From: Nitrospirota bacterium
GTDB taxonomy: Bacteria; Nitrospirota; UBA9217
DNA length: 13,534 nt
Direction of reading: 5' to 3'
Assembly (NCBI GenBank): GCA_027456925.1
Contig: DAIDTZ010000170.1
Span: forward strand, 1-13,534
The notes under the pieces are model-generated. The model had not been told where the DNA came from. It saw only the letters and a list, made by a program, of their open reading frames with translations, and did no database searches. This document shows positions 1 through 10,317 of this stretch, in pieces. The first letter of the stretch is position 1. Each line of letters begins with the position of its first letter. Made by a program: the position numbers and the translations under genes.

Positions 1-306
1 CTCAAGGACCATTTCGTCGGTCCCGTGGGCATTGCGCTCAGCTATGACGATGTGGTCGCGCCGGCAAAGGTGCTCTTCGAATTCAGCAAGACGCAGGAAA
101 AACTGCTGCTCAAAATCGGCGTGCTCGACGGGAAGCTGTTACAGCAGGCGGATATCAAGGCGTTGGCAAGCCTGCCGTCGCTCAACGCGCTTCGCGGAAA
201 GATCGTCGGCTTGCTCCAGGCGCCCGCATCAAGGATCGTCGGCGTACTCGCAGCACCGGGCGGACAGATTGCCAGGGTCATGAAGGCGAAGGCAGACAAG
301 GGGTAA
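1..306 (+). CDS. rplJ: 50S ribosomal protein L10, 3' part (start lies before the window)
   Basis: The open frame runs from the first base to TAA at 304-306 and gives 101 residues. They look like the C-terminal 55-60% of L10, which is usually about 170-175 aa. The run GPVGIALSYDDVVAPAKVL is the L10 core motif, and the later segment with VLDGKLL and LLQAPASRIVGVL is also typical of L10. In the family, the N-terminal part of L10 binds 23S rRNA near the stalk base, and its C-terminal helix carries the L7/L12 dimers; that helix should be the last 25 or so residues here. L10 with L7/L12 also represses its own mRNA in many bacteria, through a leader that lies outside this window. The gene sits 67 nt before rplL, as is usual. 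An internal GTG at 25 is in frame but is not the true start, because conserved L10 sequence continues upstream of it. Confidence 0.96.
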   Translation, partial: LKDHFVGPVGIALSYDDVVAPAKVLFEFSKTQEKLLLKIGVLDGKLLQQADIKALASLPSLNALRGKIVGLLQAPASRIVGVLAAPGGQIARVMKAKADKG

Positions 307-315
307 GTCGGCAAA

Positions 316-335
316 ACGCGCTCACCGGAGCGCGT
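316..335 (+). promoter_or_regulatory. Perfect hairpin in the rplJ-rplL spacer
   Basis: ACGCGCTC (316-323) and GAGCGCGT (328-335) form a perfect 8-bp stem with a 4-nt ACCG loop, 10 nt after the rplJ stop. Only a short ATTTAAAAAA stretch follows, with no continuous T run, so it is not a good intrinsic terminator. It lies 23 nt before the rplL Shine-Dalgarno AGGAGGA (359-365). An mRNA structure here could affect processing or stability, or help raise L7/L12 output over L10, since the stalk needs several L12 copies per L10. That role is inference; the inverted repeat itself is plain in the sequence. Confidence 0.6.
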
Positions 336-373
336 ATTTAAAAAAGTTTATAACTTTCAGGAGGAACAGAAAC

Positions 374-748
374 ATGGCGGATTTAGCGAAATTGGTTGAT
401 GAACTGAGCGGCCTGACCGTTCTTGAAGCAGCAGAGTTGAGCAAGATGCTCGAAGAGAAGTGGGGCGTGTCGGCAGCAGCGCCCGTTGCCGTAGCAGCAG
501 CGGGAGCAGGTGCAGGTGCGGCAGCAGCGGAAGAGAAGACCGCATTCGATGTGATCCTGGCGACTGCAGGAGCACAGAAGATCAACGTGATCAAGGTCGT
601 ACGCGAGCTTACGGGCCTGGGACTCAAAGAAGCAAAGGACCTGGTGGAAGGCGCCCCCAAACCGGTAAAGACCGGTGTTGCCAAGGAAGAGGCGGAGACC
701 ATGAAGAAGAAACTCACCGAAGCAGGCGCAACCGTCGAGGTAAAGTAA
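374..748 (+). CDS. rplL: 50S ribosomal protein L7/L12 (stalk protein)
   Basis: This 124-aa protein has the normal L7/L12 length and layout. The N-terminal dimerisation and L10-binding domain covers about residues 1-33, followed by a flexible Ala/Gly-rich hinge at about 34-54 (almost only A, G, V and P). The globular C-terminal domain runs from about 55 to 124 and contains the family segments KTAFDVIL, KINVIKVVRE and GLGLKEAKDLVEGAPK. In the family, the C-terminal domain recruits the translational GTPases (EF-G, EF-Tu, IF2, RF3) to the ribosome and stimulates them; EF-G and EF-Tu are encoded further along this window. The ATG start is set by a strong AGGAGGA at 359-365, 8 nt upstream. A terminator-like hairpin begins 26 nt after the stop, which suggests that transcription is partly reduced before rpoB. 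Confidence 0.98.
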   Translation: MADLAKLVDELSGLTVLEAAELSKMLEEKWGVSAAAPVAVAAAGAGAGAAAAEEKTAFDVILATAGAQKINVIKVVRELTGLGLKEAKDLVEGAPKPVKTGVAKEEAETMKKKLTEAGATVEVK

Positions 749-773
749 GAAGACAATTTGAGATTCATTTGCC

Positions 774-818
774 AAGTCCTTGCCCTCCGGCATCGGTCCG
801 GAGGGCAGAGGACTTTTT
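774..818 (+). terminator. Intrinsic terminator / attenuator between rplL and rpoB
   Basis: AAGTCCT plus TGCCCTCCGG (774-790) pairs with CCGGAGGGCA (798-807) and AGGACTT (809-815). This is a 17-bp stem with a single bulged G at 808 and a 7-nt loop (791-797). The 3' arm runs directly into five Ts (814-818). This is the classic shape of a Rho-independent terminator. It sits inside an operon, so partial read-through (attenuation) is the likely mode, as known for the rplL-rpoB junction of Escherichia coli, where much of the transcription stops to keep RNA polymerase subunits below ribosomal protein levels. The T tract is short, which fits incomplete termination. Confidence 0.85.
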
Positions 819-860
819 GCGTTTATGGATAGGGCGTTCGAAAAGGGCAGAACGCAAAAA
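814..860 (+). repeat. Inverted repeat overlapping the terminator T tract
   Basis: TTTTTGCGTT (814-823) and AACGCAAAAA (851-860) are exact reverse complements, 10 bp, with one extra G-U pair possible (824 with 850) and a loop of about 26 nt. The left arm is the T tract of the preceding terminator. A smaller inverted repeat, GCGTTC (834-839) with GAACGC (850-855), competes for part of the right arm. If transcription reads through, the U tract could be captured in this second structure. A function is not established. Confidence 0.55.
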
Positions 861-864
861 AAAT

Positions 865-945
865 TGAAGTGCAAAGTGGAAAATGGAAAAGGAAAATATC
901 CAGCACAGCGTTTTTCACGATTTGCATTTTTCATTTTGCATTTTA
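865..945. repeat. A/T-rich imperfect palindrome before rpoB
   Basis: Bases 865-889 can pair with 921-945 over 25 positions with one mismatch (886 against 924) and a few G-U pairs. GGAAA at 892-896 can add some pairs with the TTTTC at 912-916. The right half contains the 10-mer TTTGCATTTT twice (921-930 and 935-944) at a 14-bp period, and the left half has related GCAAAGTGG and AAAATGG blocks. The stretch has no good open frame and is much richer in A/T than the genes on either side. The shape suggests a dispersed intergenic palindromic repeat or a degenerate small insertion. It ends 9 nt before the rpoB Shine-Dalgarno region, so it would form a long hairpin in the mRNA leader of rpoB. Confidence 0.6.
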
Positions 946-966
946 TGATGTCTGAGGGGTGCGAAA

Positions 967-3900
967 ATGTCTAAAGAAAAAAGAGAACTGGTCCGCGTAC
1001 GGAAGGATTTCTCCAAAATTCCCACGATCCTGGAGATCCCCGATCTCATCGAGATCCAGAAAAAGTCTTACGATCATTTCCTGCAGAAGGAAGTTGCGTC
1101 CGACAAGAGAAAAGACATGGGGCTCCAGGCCGCGTTCAAGAGCGTTTATCCCATTTATGATTTCAACGAAACGGCGATGGTGGACTACCTCGGTTATTCC
1201 CTGGGCGATCCGAAGTACAGCATCTGGGAGTGCCTGCAGCGCGGGGCGACCTTTGCCGCTCCGCTCAAGATAAAAACGCGCCTGGTGTTTTTCGAAAAGG
1301 ACGAGCAGACGGCGACTAAGCGGGTGAAGGACATCAAGGAGCAGGAAGTCTATGTCGGCGACCTTCCGCTCATGACGGAAACGGGCACATTCATCGTGAA
1401 CGGGACCGAGCGCGTGGTGGTGAGCCAGCTCCACCGCTCGCCGGGCGCGTTTTTCACCCACGACAAAGGCAGGACCCATGCGAGCGGCAAGATCCTCTAT
1501 TCCGCCCGCATCATCCCGTACCGTGGTTCGTGGCTCGATTTCGAGTTTGACGTCAAGGACATCGTTTATGTCCGGATCGACCGCAGGCGGAAGATCCCGG
1601 CCACCATCCTCCTCAAGGCCTTCGGCTACTCCAACGAAGACCTGCTCCGGATGTACTATCCGATCGAAGACATCAAGGTGAAGAAAGACGGCTTTACGCG
1701 CGGGATCCACGCCGATGTACTTGCCGGGATGAAGGCCCCGATCACGATCACCGACAAAAACACACGCGAGCAGATCGTAAAGGAAGGCGCCAAGATCACC
1801 CGTGTTGCCATCAAGAAGATGGAGACGGCCGGCATCACGGAGATCCCGATCCCCCGCGAGGAATTGATCGACCGCATTGTGCTCCGCGACGTGATTGATC
1901 CAGAGACCGGCGAAGTGCTCCTCCCGGCGAACGAGAAGATCACCGAAGCGTTACTGGCAGCGCTCGCTGAGACGAAAGTGGAAAAGATGGAAGTGATTTA
2001 CATGGACGGCATCCATGTGATCGGCGCCATCCGGGACACGCTCCTCGCTGATAAAGTGCAGACATCGGACGAGGCGCTCCTCGAAATATACAGGAAAATG
2101 CGCCCGGGAGAACCGCCGACGATCGACATGGCGCGGAACCTCTTCACGGGCATGTTCTTTAATGCAAAGCGCTACGATCTGTCGAACGTGGGCAGGCTGA
2201 AACTGAACAAAAAACTAAAACTCGACGTCCCGATCGAGAAGACGACGCTCACGGCGCAAGACGTGGTCGAAGTGATTCGCTATCTCGTGAATCTTCGCAC
2301 CGGGAAGGGCGAAGTGGACGATATCGACCATCTCGGCAACCGCCGTGTGCGGTCCGTCGGCGAACTCCTCGAAAACCAGATCAGGGTGGGGCTCGCGCGC
2401 ATGGAACGCGCCATCAAGGAACGCATGAGTCTGCAGGATGTCGATACGCTCATGCCGCACGACATCATCAACCCCAAGCCGGTCATCGCGGCGATCAAGG
2501 AATTTTTCGGATCAAGCCAGTTGTCCCAGTTCATGGACCAGACAAACCCGCTGGCGGAGATCACGCACAAGCGCAGGCTTTCGGCGCTCGGACCCGGTGG
2601 TCTCACCCGTGAGCGCGCCGGATTCGAAGTGCGCGACGTGCACACCACCCATTACGGCAGGATCTGCCCCATTGAGACACCGGAAGGCCCGAACATCGGC
2701 CTCATCGTTTCGCTTGCCACCTATGCGCGGGTGAACGATTACGGCTTCATCGAAGCGCCTTACCGCGAGGTTAAGGACGCTAAAGTGACGGACGAGATTG
2801 AATACCTTTCGGCTGTGGACGGCGAGAATTACGTGGTCGCCCAGGCAAATACCCCGGTTGACGGCAGGGGTAAAATCGCCGTGGACAGCGTGTCCGCGCG
2901 CGTGGGAGGCGAATTTAAACTGGTTTCCGCCGAGGAAGTGCAGTACATGGACGTTTCCCCGAAGCAGATCGTTTCGGTGTCCGCCGCGCTCATTCCCTTT
3001 CTCGAAAATGACGACGCGAACCGCGCACTTATGGGATCGAACATGCAGCGCCAGGCAGTGCCGCTGCTCCGGCCGCAGGCGCCGGTGGTCGGCACGGGCA
3101 TGGAGCGCGTAGCGGCCCGCGATTCAGGCGCGATCGTATCGTGCAAGCGCGAAGGCATCGTTGAGGCCGTGGATTCCACACGGATAACGGTAAAAGGTGA
3201 AGACGCGAAGGGTCGTACGGTCATCGATACGTACCCGCTTACCAAGTTCTACCGTTCGAACCAGAACACCTGCATGAACCAGAAACCGATCGTCCGTCAG
3301 GGCGACAAGGTAAAAAAAGGCCAGGTGATCGCCGATGGTCCGGCTACGGACTTGGGAGAACTCGCCCTCGGCCAGAACGTGCTCGTCGCGTTCATGCCCT
3401 GGAGCGGATACAACTATGAAGACGCGATCATCATCAGCGAGAAGATTGTCAAGGAAGACCGCTACACCTCGATCCACATAGAAGAGTTCGAGATCGAGGC
3501 CCGGGACACCAAGCTTGGCAAGGAAGAGATCACCCGGGACATCCCGAACCTCGGCGAAGAGACCCTCCGGAACCTCGACGAGAACGGGATCATCCGCATC
3601 GGCGCCGAGGTCATGCCCGGCGATATCCTGATCGGGAAAGTGACGCCCAAGGGCGAAACGCAGCTTACCCCTGAAGAGAAGCTGTTGCGTGCCATCTTTG
3701 GTGAAAAGGCCGGTGACGTGCGGGACGCTTCACTTTACGCCCCTCCGGGCATTGAAGGGACTGTTATCGACGTGAAGGTCTTCTCGCGCAAAGGCGAGGA
3801 TAAGAACGAGCGCCTCAAAACCCAGGAGAGCGAGGAGATCGCCCGGCTCCAGAAGGAATACCAGGATGAGATGCGGGCAGTGAAGGAAGACAGATACAAG

Positions 3901-4959
3901 CGCATCCGCAGGATCCTGATCGGCAAGACTGCCGCGGACAAGGTTGTCAATTCCAAGACCGGCAAGACCGAGTTGGCCAAAGGAAAGAAAATTACCGTAG
4001 AGATTCTCGACAAGCTTCCGGAAAAAGATTTTGCCAAGATCAAAGTCGAGTCCGAAGACTACCCCGCGAAACTCCAGGAGATCCTGGACAACTCGGAAAA
4101 CCAGCTCAGCATCCTCGAGTCCATCTACGATGAAAAGATCGGGAGACTGAAACGCGGTGATGATCTCCCGCCCGGCGTGGTCAAACTCGTAAAGGCCTAT
4201 GTTGCAATGAAGCGCAAGCTGTCCGTGGGCGACAAGATGGCCGGCAGGCACGGAAATAAGGGTGTGGTTTCCCGGATTGTGCCCGAGGAAGACATGCCCT
4301 ACCTTCCCGACGGAACACCCGTTGAGATCGTTTTGAACCCCCTTGGGGTGCCGTCTCGTATGAACGTGGGGCAGATCCTTGAAACTCACCTCGGCTGGGC
4401 TGCCACGGCGCTCGGCCTGCACGTGGCGACCCCGGTCTTCGATGGGGCCTCGGAAGAGCGCATTCGTCTCATGCTGAAAGAAAGCAAACTGCCGATTACG
4501 GGCCAGTCGCAGCTTTTCGACGGCCGGACCGGAGAACCCTTTGATAAACCGGTTACCGTTGGATATATGTATATGCTGAAGCTCCATCACCTCGTCGATG
4601 ACAAACTGCATGCGCGTTCCATCGGGCCCTACTCGCTCGTTACACAGCAGCCGCTTGGCGGCAAGGCGCAGTTCGGCGGCCAGCGTCTCGGAGAAATGGA
4701 AGTCTGGGCGCTCCAGGCGTACGGCGCTGCCTATTGTCTCCAGGAATTTCTTACGGTCAAGTCCGACGATGTCTCCGGACGCGCCAAGATCTACGAGGCG
4801 ATCGTGAAGGGAGAGAACACGCTTGAACCCGGCCTGCCCGAGTCTTTCTATGTGCTTATCAAGGAACTGCAGAGCCTCTGCCTCGATGTTGAGCTGATCG
4901 AGCGCAAGAACGAGAAGGAACGGGTCATCGGGCTGGAGAAAATCTCATCCGCCCGGTAG
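967..4959 (+). CDS. rpoB: DNA-directed RNA polymerase subunit beta
   Basis: This 1330-aa beta subunit forms one half of the RNA polymerase claw and active site. The family landmarks are in order. The N-terminal lobe contains ERVVVSQLHRSPGAFF. The rifampicin pocket has SQLSQFMDQTNPLAEITHK, with D524, H534 and S539 at the places of E. coli D516, H526 and S531. These are followed by CPIETPEGPNIGLI, then the MPWSGYNYEDAI region. A charged, partly coiled insertion lies at about 940-1060 (beta SI2-like), then GDKMAGRHGNKG at 1088-1099. The C-terminal part has GGKAQFGGQRLGEMEVWAL, the clamp-anchoring end that contacts beta'. The ATG start has GAGGGG at 954-959 in front of it. The gene is intact and follows the rplL attenuator by about 150 nt; rpoC follows 111 nt later. 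E. coli RpoB is slightly longer at 1342 aa. Confidence 0.99.
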   Translation: MSKEKRELVRVRKDFSKIPTILEIPDLIEIQKKSYDHFLQKEVASDKRKDMGLQAAFKSVYPIYDFNETAMVDYLGYSLGDPKYSIWECLQRGATFAAPLKIKTRLVFFEKDEQTATKRVKDIKEQEVYVGDLPLMTETGTFIVNGTERVVVSQLHRSPGAFFTHDKGRTHASGKILYSARIIPYRGSWLDFEFDVKDIVYVRIDRRRKIPATILLKAFGYSNEDLLRMYYPIEDIKVKKDGFTRGIHADVLAGMKAPITITDKNTREQIVKEGAKITRVAIKKMETAGITEIPIPREELIDRIVLRDVIDPETGEVLLPANEKITEALLAALAETKVEKMEVIYMDGIHVIGAIRDTLLADKVQTSDEALLEIYRKMRPGEPPTIDMARNLFTGMFFNAKRYDLSNVGRLKLNKKLKLDVPIEKTTLTAQDVVEVIRYLVNLRTGKGEVDDIDHLGNRRVRSVGELLENQIRVGLARMERAIKERMSLQDVDTLMPHDIINPKPVIAAIKEFFGSSQLSQFMDQTNPLAEITHKRRLSALGPGGLTRERAGFEVRDVHTTHYGRICPIETPEGPNIGLIVSLATYARVNDYGFIEAPYREVKDAKVTDEIEYLSAVDGENYVVAQANTPVDGRGKIAVDSVSARVGGEFKLVSAEEVQYMDVSPKQIVSVSAALIPFLENDDANRALMGSNMQRQAVPLLRPQAPVVGTGMERVAARDSGAIVSCKREGIVEAVDSTRITVKGEDAKGRTVIDTYPLTKFYRSNQNTCMNQKPIVRQGDKVKKGQVIADGPATDLGELALGQNVLVAFMPWSGYNYEDAIIISEKIVKEDRYTSIHIEEFEIEARDTKLGKEEITRDIPNLGEETLRNLDENGIIRIGAEVMPGDILIGKVTPKGETQLTPEEKLLRAIFGEKAGDVRDASLYAPPGIEGTVIDVKVFSRKGEDKNERLKTQESEEIARLQKEYQDEMRAVKEDRYKRIRRILIGKTAADKVVNSKTGKTELAKGKKITVEILDKLPEKDFAKIKVESEDYPAKLQEILDNSENQLSILESIYDEKIGRLKRGDDLPPGVVKLVKAYVAMKRKLSVGDKMAGRHGNKGVVSRIVPEEDMPYLPDGTPVEIVLNPLGVPSRMNVGQILETHLGWAATALGLHVATPVFDGASEERIRLMLKESKLPITGQSQLFDGRTGEPFDKPVTVGYMYMLKLHHLVDDKLHARSIGPYSLVTQQPLGGKAQFGGQRLGEMEVWALQAYGAAYCLQEFLTVKSDDVSGRAKIYEAIVKGENTLEPGLPESFYVLIKELQSLCLDVELIERKNEKERVIGLEKISSAR

Positions 4960-4978
4960 CACCATATCGCGGATGAGG

Positions 4979-5003
4979 GATCGTCGGCCTGCGGCTGACG
5001 ATC
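4979..5003 (+). promoter_or_regulatory. Strong hairpin in the rpoB-rpoC spacer
   Basis: GATCGTCGGCC (4979-4989) and GGCTGACGATC (4993-5003) form an 11-bp stem with one G-U pair (4986 with 4996) and a 3-nt TGC loop. No T run follows (GGCTCAGG comes next), so it is not an intrinsic terminator. It lies 20 nt after the rpoB stop. A role in mRNA 3'-end protection, processing or pausing between the two subunit genes is possible but is inference. Confidence 0.6.
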
Positions 5004-5038
5004 GGCTCAGGTAGCAGGGTAGATTAAGATTAGGTCAT

Positions 5039-5064
5039 GAGGGCGTTGCCCTCTCCTATGGAGG
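5039..5064 (+). promoter_or_regulatory. Hairpins next to and over the rpoC ribosome binding site
   Basis: GAGGGC (5039-5044) pairs with GCCCTC (5048-5053) around a 3-nt GTT loop. CTCC (5053-5056) can pair with GGAG (5060-5063) around a TAT loop, covering the rpoC Shine-Dalgarno GGAGG (5060-5064). The two stems share base 5053, so they partly compete. Such an arrangement could tune rpoC translation, but the SD-covering stem is only 4 bp and may be weak. Confidence 0.4.
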
Positions 5065-5070
5065 TTCACT

Positions 5071-9219
<4,149 letters not shown>

Positions 9220-9277
9220 TCTGATGTACAGGTGCCGGCAGTTCTCTGATGGCTGTTTGGTTTTAAATCAAGGGAAC

Positions 9278-9324
9278 AAAAAAAAGCCTTGACAATAGAC
9301 GATTCTACCGATATAATCACCAGG
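9278..9324 (+). promoter_or_regulatory. Consensus sigma-70 promoter of the str operon
   Basis: TTGACA (9289-9294) and TATAAT (9312-9317) match the sigma-70 consensus at all 12 positions with the ideal 17-nt spacer. A run of eight As (9278-9285) lies just upstream of the -35 box, where an UP-like element would act on the alpha subunit. Transcription should start near 9323-9325, giving an rpsL leader of about 59 nt. The site is in the rpoC-rpsL gap, where str operons commonly have their own promoter. A second, poorer set of boxes lies downstream (TTGACT at 9327, TGCTATATC at 9350) with a spacer that is too long. Confidence 0.9.
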
Positions 9325-9382
9325 TTTTGACTCAACGTTTCTGAAAATTTGCTATATCTGTGTTTTTTAAGGAGTAAATTTC

Positions 9383-9754
9383 GTGCCGACAATTAGCCAA
9401 TTAGTAAGAAAAGGCAGGACCCTCGCGGTAAGCAAGACCAAGAGCCCTGCGCTCAAGAGTTGCCCCCAAAAAAGGGGAGTCTGCATCAGGGTGTACACCA
9501 CAACACCGAAAAAGCCGAACTCGGCTCTCCGAAAAGTGGCTAGGGTAAGGCTTACGAACGGGATGGAAGTCACCACCTACATTCCTGGCGTGGGGCATAA
9601 CCTTCAGGAGCACTCCATCGTGCTCATCCGCGGCGGCAGGGTCAAGGATCTTCCCGGCGTGCGCTACCACATTGTGCGGGGCACACTGGATACGGTCGGC
9701 GTCGCGAATCGTAAGCAGGGTCGATCCAAGTACGGAGCGAAACGGCCCAAGTAG
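9383..9754 (+). CDS. rpsL: 30S ribosomal protein S12
   Basis: This 123-aa S12 has the family's usual length. It sits at the decoding centre and helps monitor codon-anticodon pairing. Conserved segments seen are CPQKRGVC (27-34), TTTPKKPNSALRKV (39-52), GHNLQEHS (71-78), RGGRVKDLPGVRYH (from 83) and the basic end RSKYGAKRPK. K43 and K88 (K42 and K87 in mature E. coli numbering) are wild type, so the common streptomycin-resistance substitutions are absent. D89 matches the Asp that is methylthiolated in many bacteria. The start is GTG at 9383, giving M-P-T-I-S-Q-L as in the family, with AAGGAG at 9369-9374 ending 8 nt upstream. It is the first gene after the str promoter. Confidence 0.98.
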   Translation: MPTISQLVRKGRTLAVSKTKSPALKSCPQKRGVCIRVYTTTPKKPNSALRKVARVRLTNGMEVTTYIPGVGHNLQEHSIVLIRGGRVKDLPGVRYHIVRGTLDTVGVANRKQGRSKYGAKRPK

Positions 9755-9771
9755 CAGTCTGAGGACGAACC

Positions 9772-9789
9772 GGCGCACACAAGAGCGCC
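9772..9789 (+). promoter_or_regulatory. Small hairpin in the rpsL-rpsG spacer, possible S7 feedback site
   Basis: GGCGC (9772-9776) and GCGCC (9785-9789) form a 5-bp stem with an 8-nt loop inside the 63-nt rpsL-rpsG spacer. In E. coli, S7 represses the str operon by binding the mRNA between rpsL and rpsG. The position matches, but I cannot show that the fold resembles the S7 site in 16S rRNA, so the role is a guess. Confidence 0.3.
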
Positions 9790-9817
9790 AAATGCGTAAG
9801 AGAAGGAACATCACACT

Positions 9818-10288
9818 ATGCCGAGAAAAAGCATCGTTGTAAAAAGAGAATCATTACCTGATCCGAAATATCATAGCCAGATGCTGGCGAAATTTGTGAA
9901 CGTGCTCATGCGCAAGGGCAAGAAGAGCACGGCCGAGGCGATTTGCTATAAAGCGCTCGATCGCATCCAGCAGAAGACGAATGGAGATCCGATCGCCATT
10001 TTCAAGAAAGCGATAGACAATCTGAAGCCGACACTCGAGGTGAAGTCGCGCAGGGTCGGCGGTGCCTCATATCAGGTGCCGATCGAAGTCAAGCAGCCGC
10101 GCAGGATGTCGCTCGCATACCGTTGGCTCAGGCTCTACGCTTCGCAGCGGCCGGAAAAATCCATGGTGGACAAACTTGCCGGTGAAATTCTCGATGCGTC
10201 GAACAACACCGGTGCAGCCGTGAAGAAAAAAGAGGACGTACATCGCATGGCGGATGCTAATAAGGCGTTTGCTCATTATCGCTGGTAA
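9818..10288 (+). CDS. rpsG: 30S ribosomal protein S7
   Basis: This 156-aa protein has the typical bacterial S7 length. S7 nucleates assembly of the 30S head by binding the 3' major domain of 16S rRNA, and it contacts E-site tRNA and mRNA. Recognisable segments are the basic N-terminus MPRKSIVVKR, KFVNVLMRKGKKSTAE, the beta-hairpin region KSRRVGGASYQVPIEV, the RRMSLAYRWL helix, and the C-terminal DANKAFAHYRW. The start is ATG at 9818 with AAGGA at 9803-9807, a rather long 10-nt gap. It follows rpsL by 63 nt and precedes fusA by 29 nt, the conserved str order. In E. coli this protein is the operon's translational repressor; whether that holds here cannot be seen directly. Confidence 0.98.
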   Translation: MPRKSIVVKRESLPDPKYHSQMLAKFVNVLMRKGKKSTAEAICYKALDRIQQKTNGDPIAIFKKAIDNLKPTLEVKSRRVGGASYQVPIEVKQPRRMSLAYRWLRLYASQRPEKSMVDKLAGEILDASNNTGAAVKKKEDVHRMADANKAFAHYRW

Positions 10289-10317
10289 GATTTATATAGT
10301 TAGAAGCGGAGGAAGTT

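Noticed and set aside
349..354. TATAAC in the rplJ-rplL spacer as a -10 box
   Set aside because: No -35-like sequence lies at a usable distance upstream, and the site is almost at the Shine-Dalgarno.
921..949. Possible rpoB promoter: TTTGCA (921-926), 17 nt, TATGAT (944-949)
   Set aside because: The -35 box is poor, and transcription would begin inside the rpoB Shine-Dalgarno. The match is better explained by the A/T-rich palindrome.
943..1710. 255-codon - strand frame spanning the rpoB start
   Set aside because: It is antisense to conserved RpoB N-terminal sequence and has no recognisable domain; a shadow frame.
3730..4611. 293-codon - strand frame inside rpoB
   Set aside because: It is antisense to the SI2 insertion and the conserved C-terminal RpoB region; low-complexity hydrophobic translation typical of a shadow frame.
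9235..9264. Possible rpoC terminator: CCGGCAG pairing with CTGTTTGG, then TTTT
   Set aside because: The pairing needs two G-U pairs and a bulge around an 11-nt loop, so it is too weak to call as a terminator.
9327..9358. Second str promoter: TTGACT (9327-9332) with TGCTATATC (9350-9358)
   Set aside because: The spacer is about 20 nt and the -10 box is poor beside the perfect promoter just upstream.
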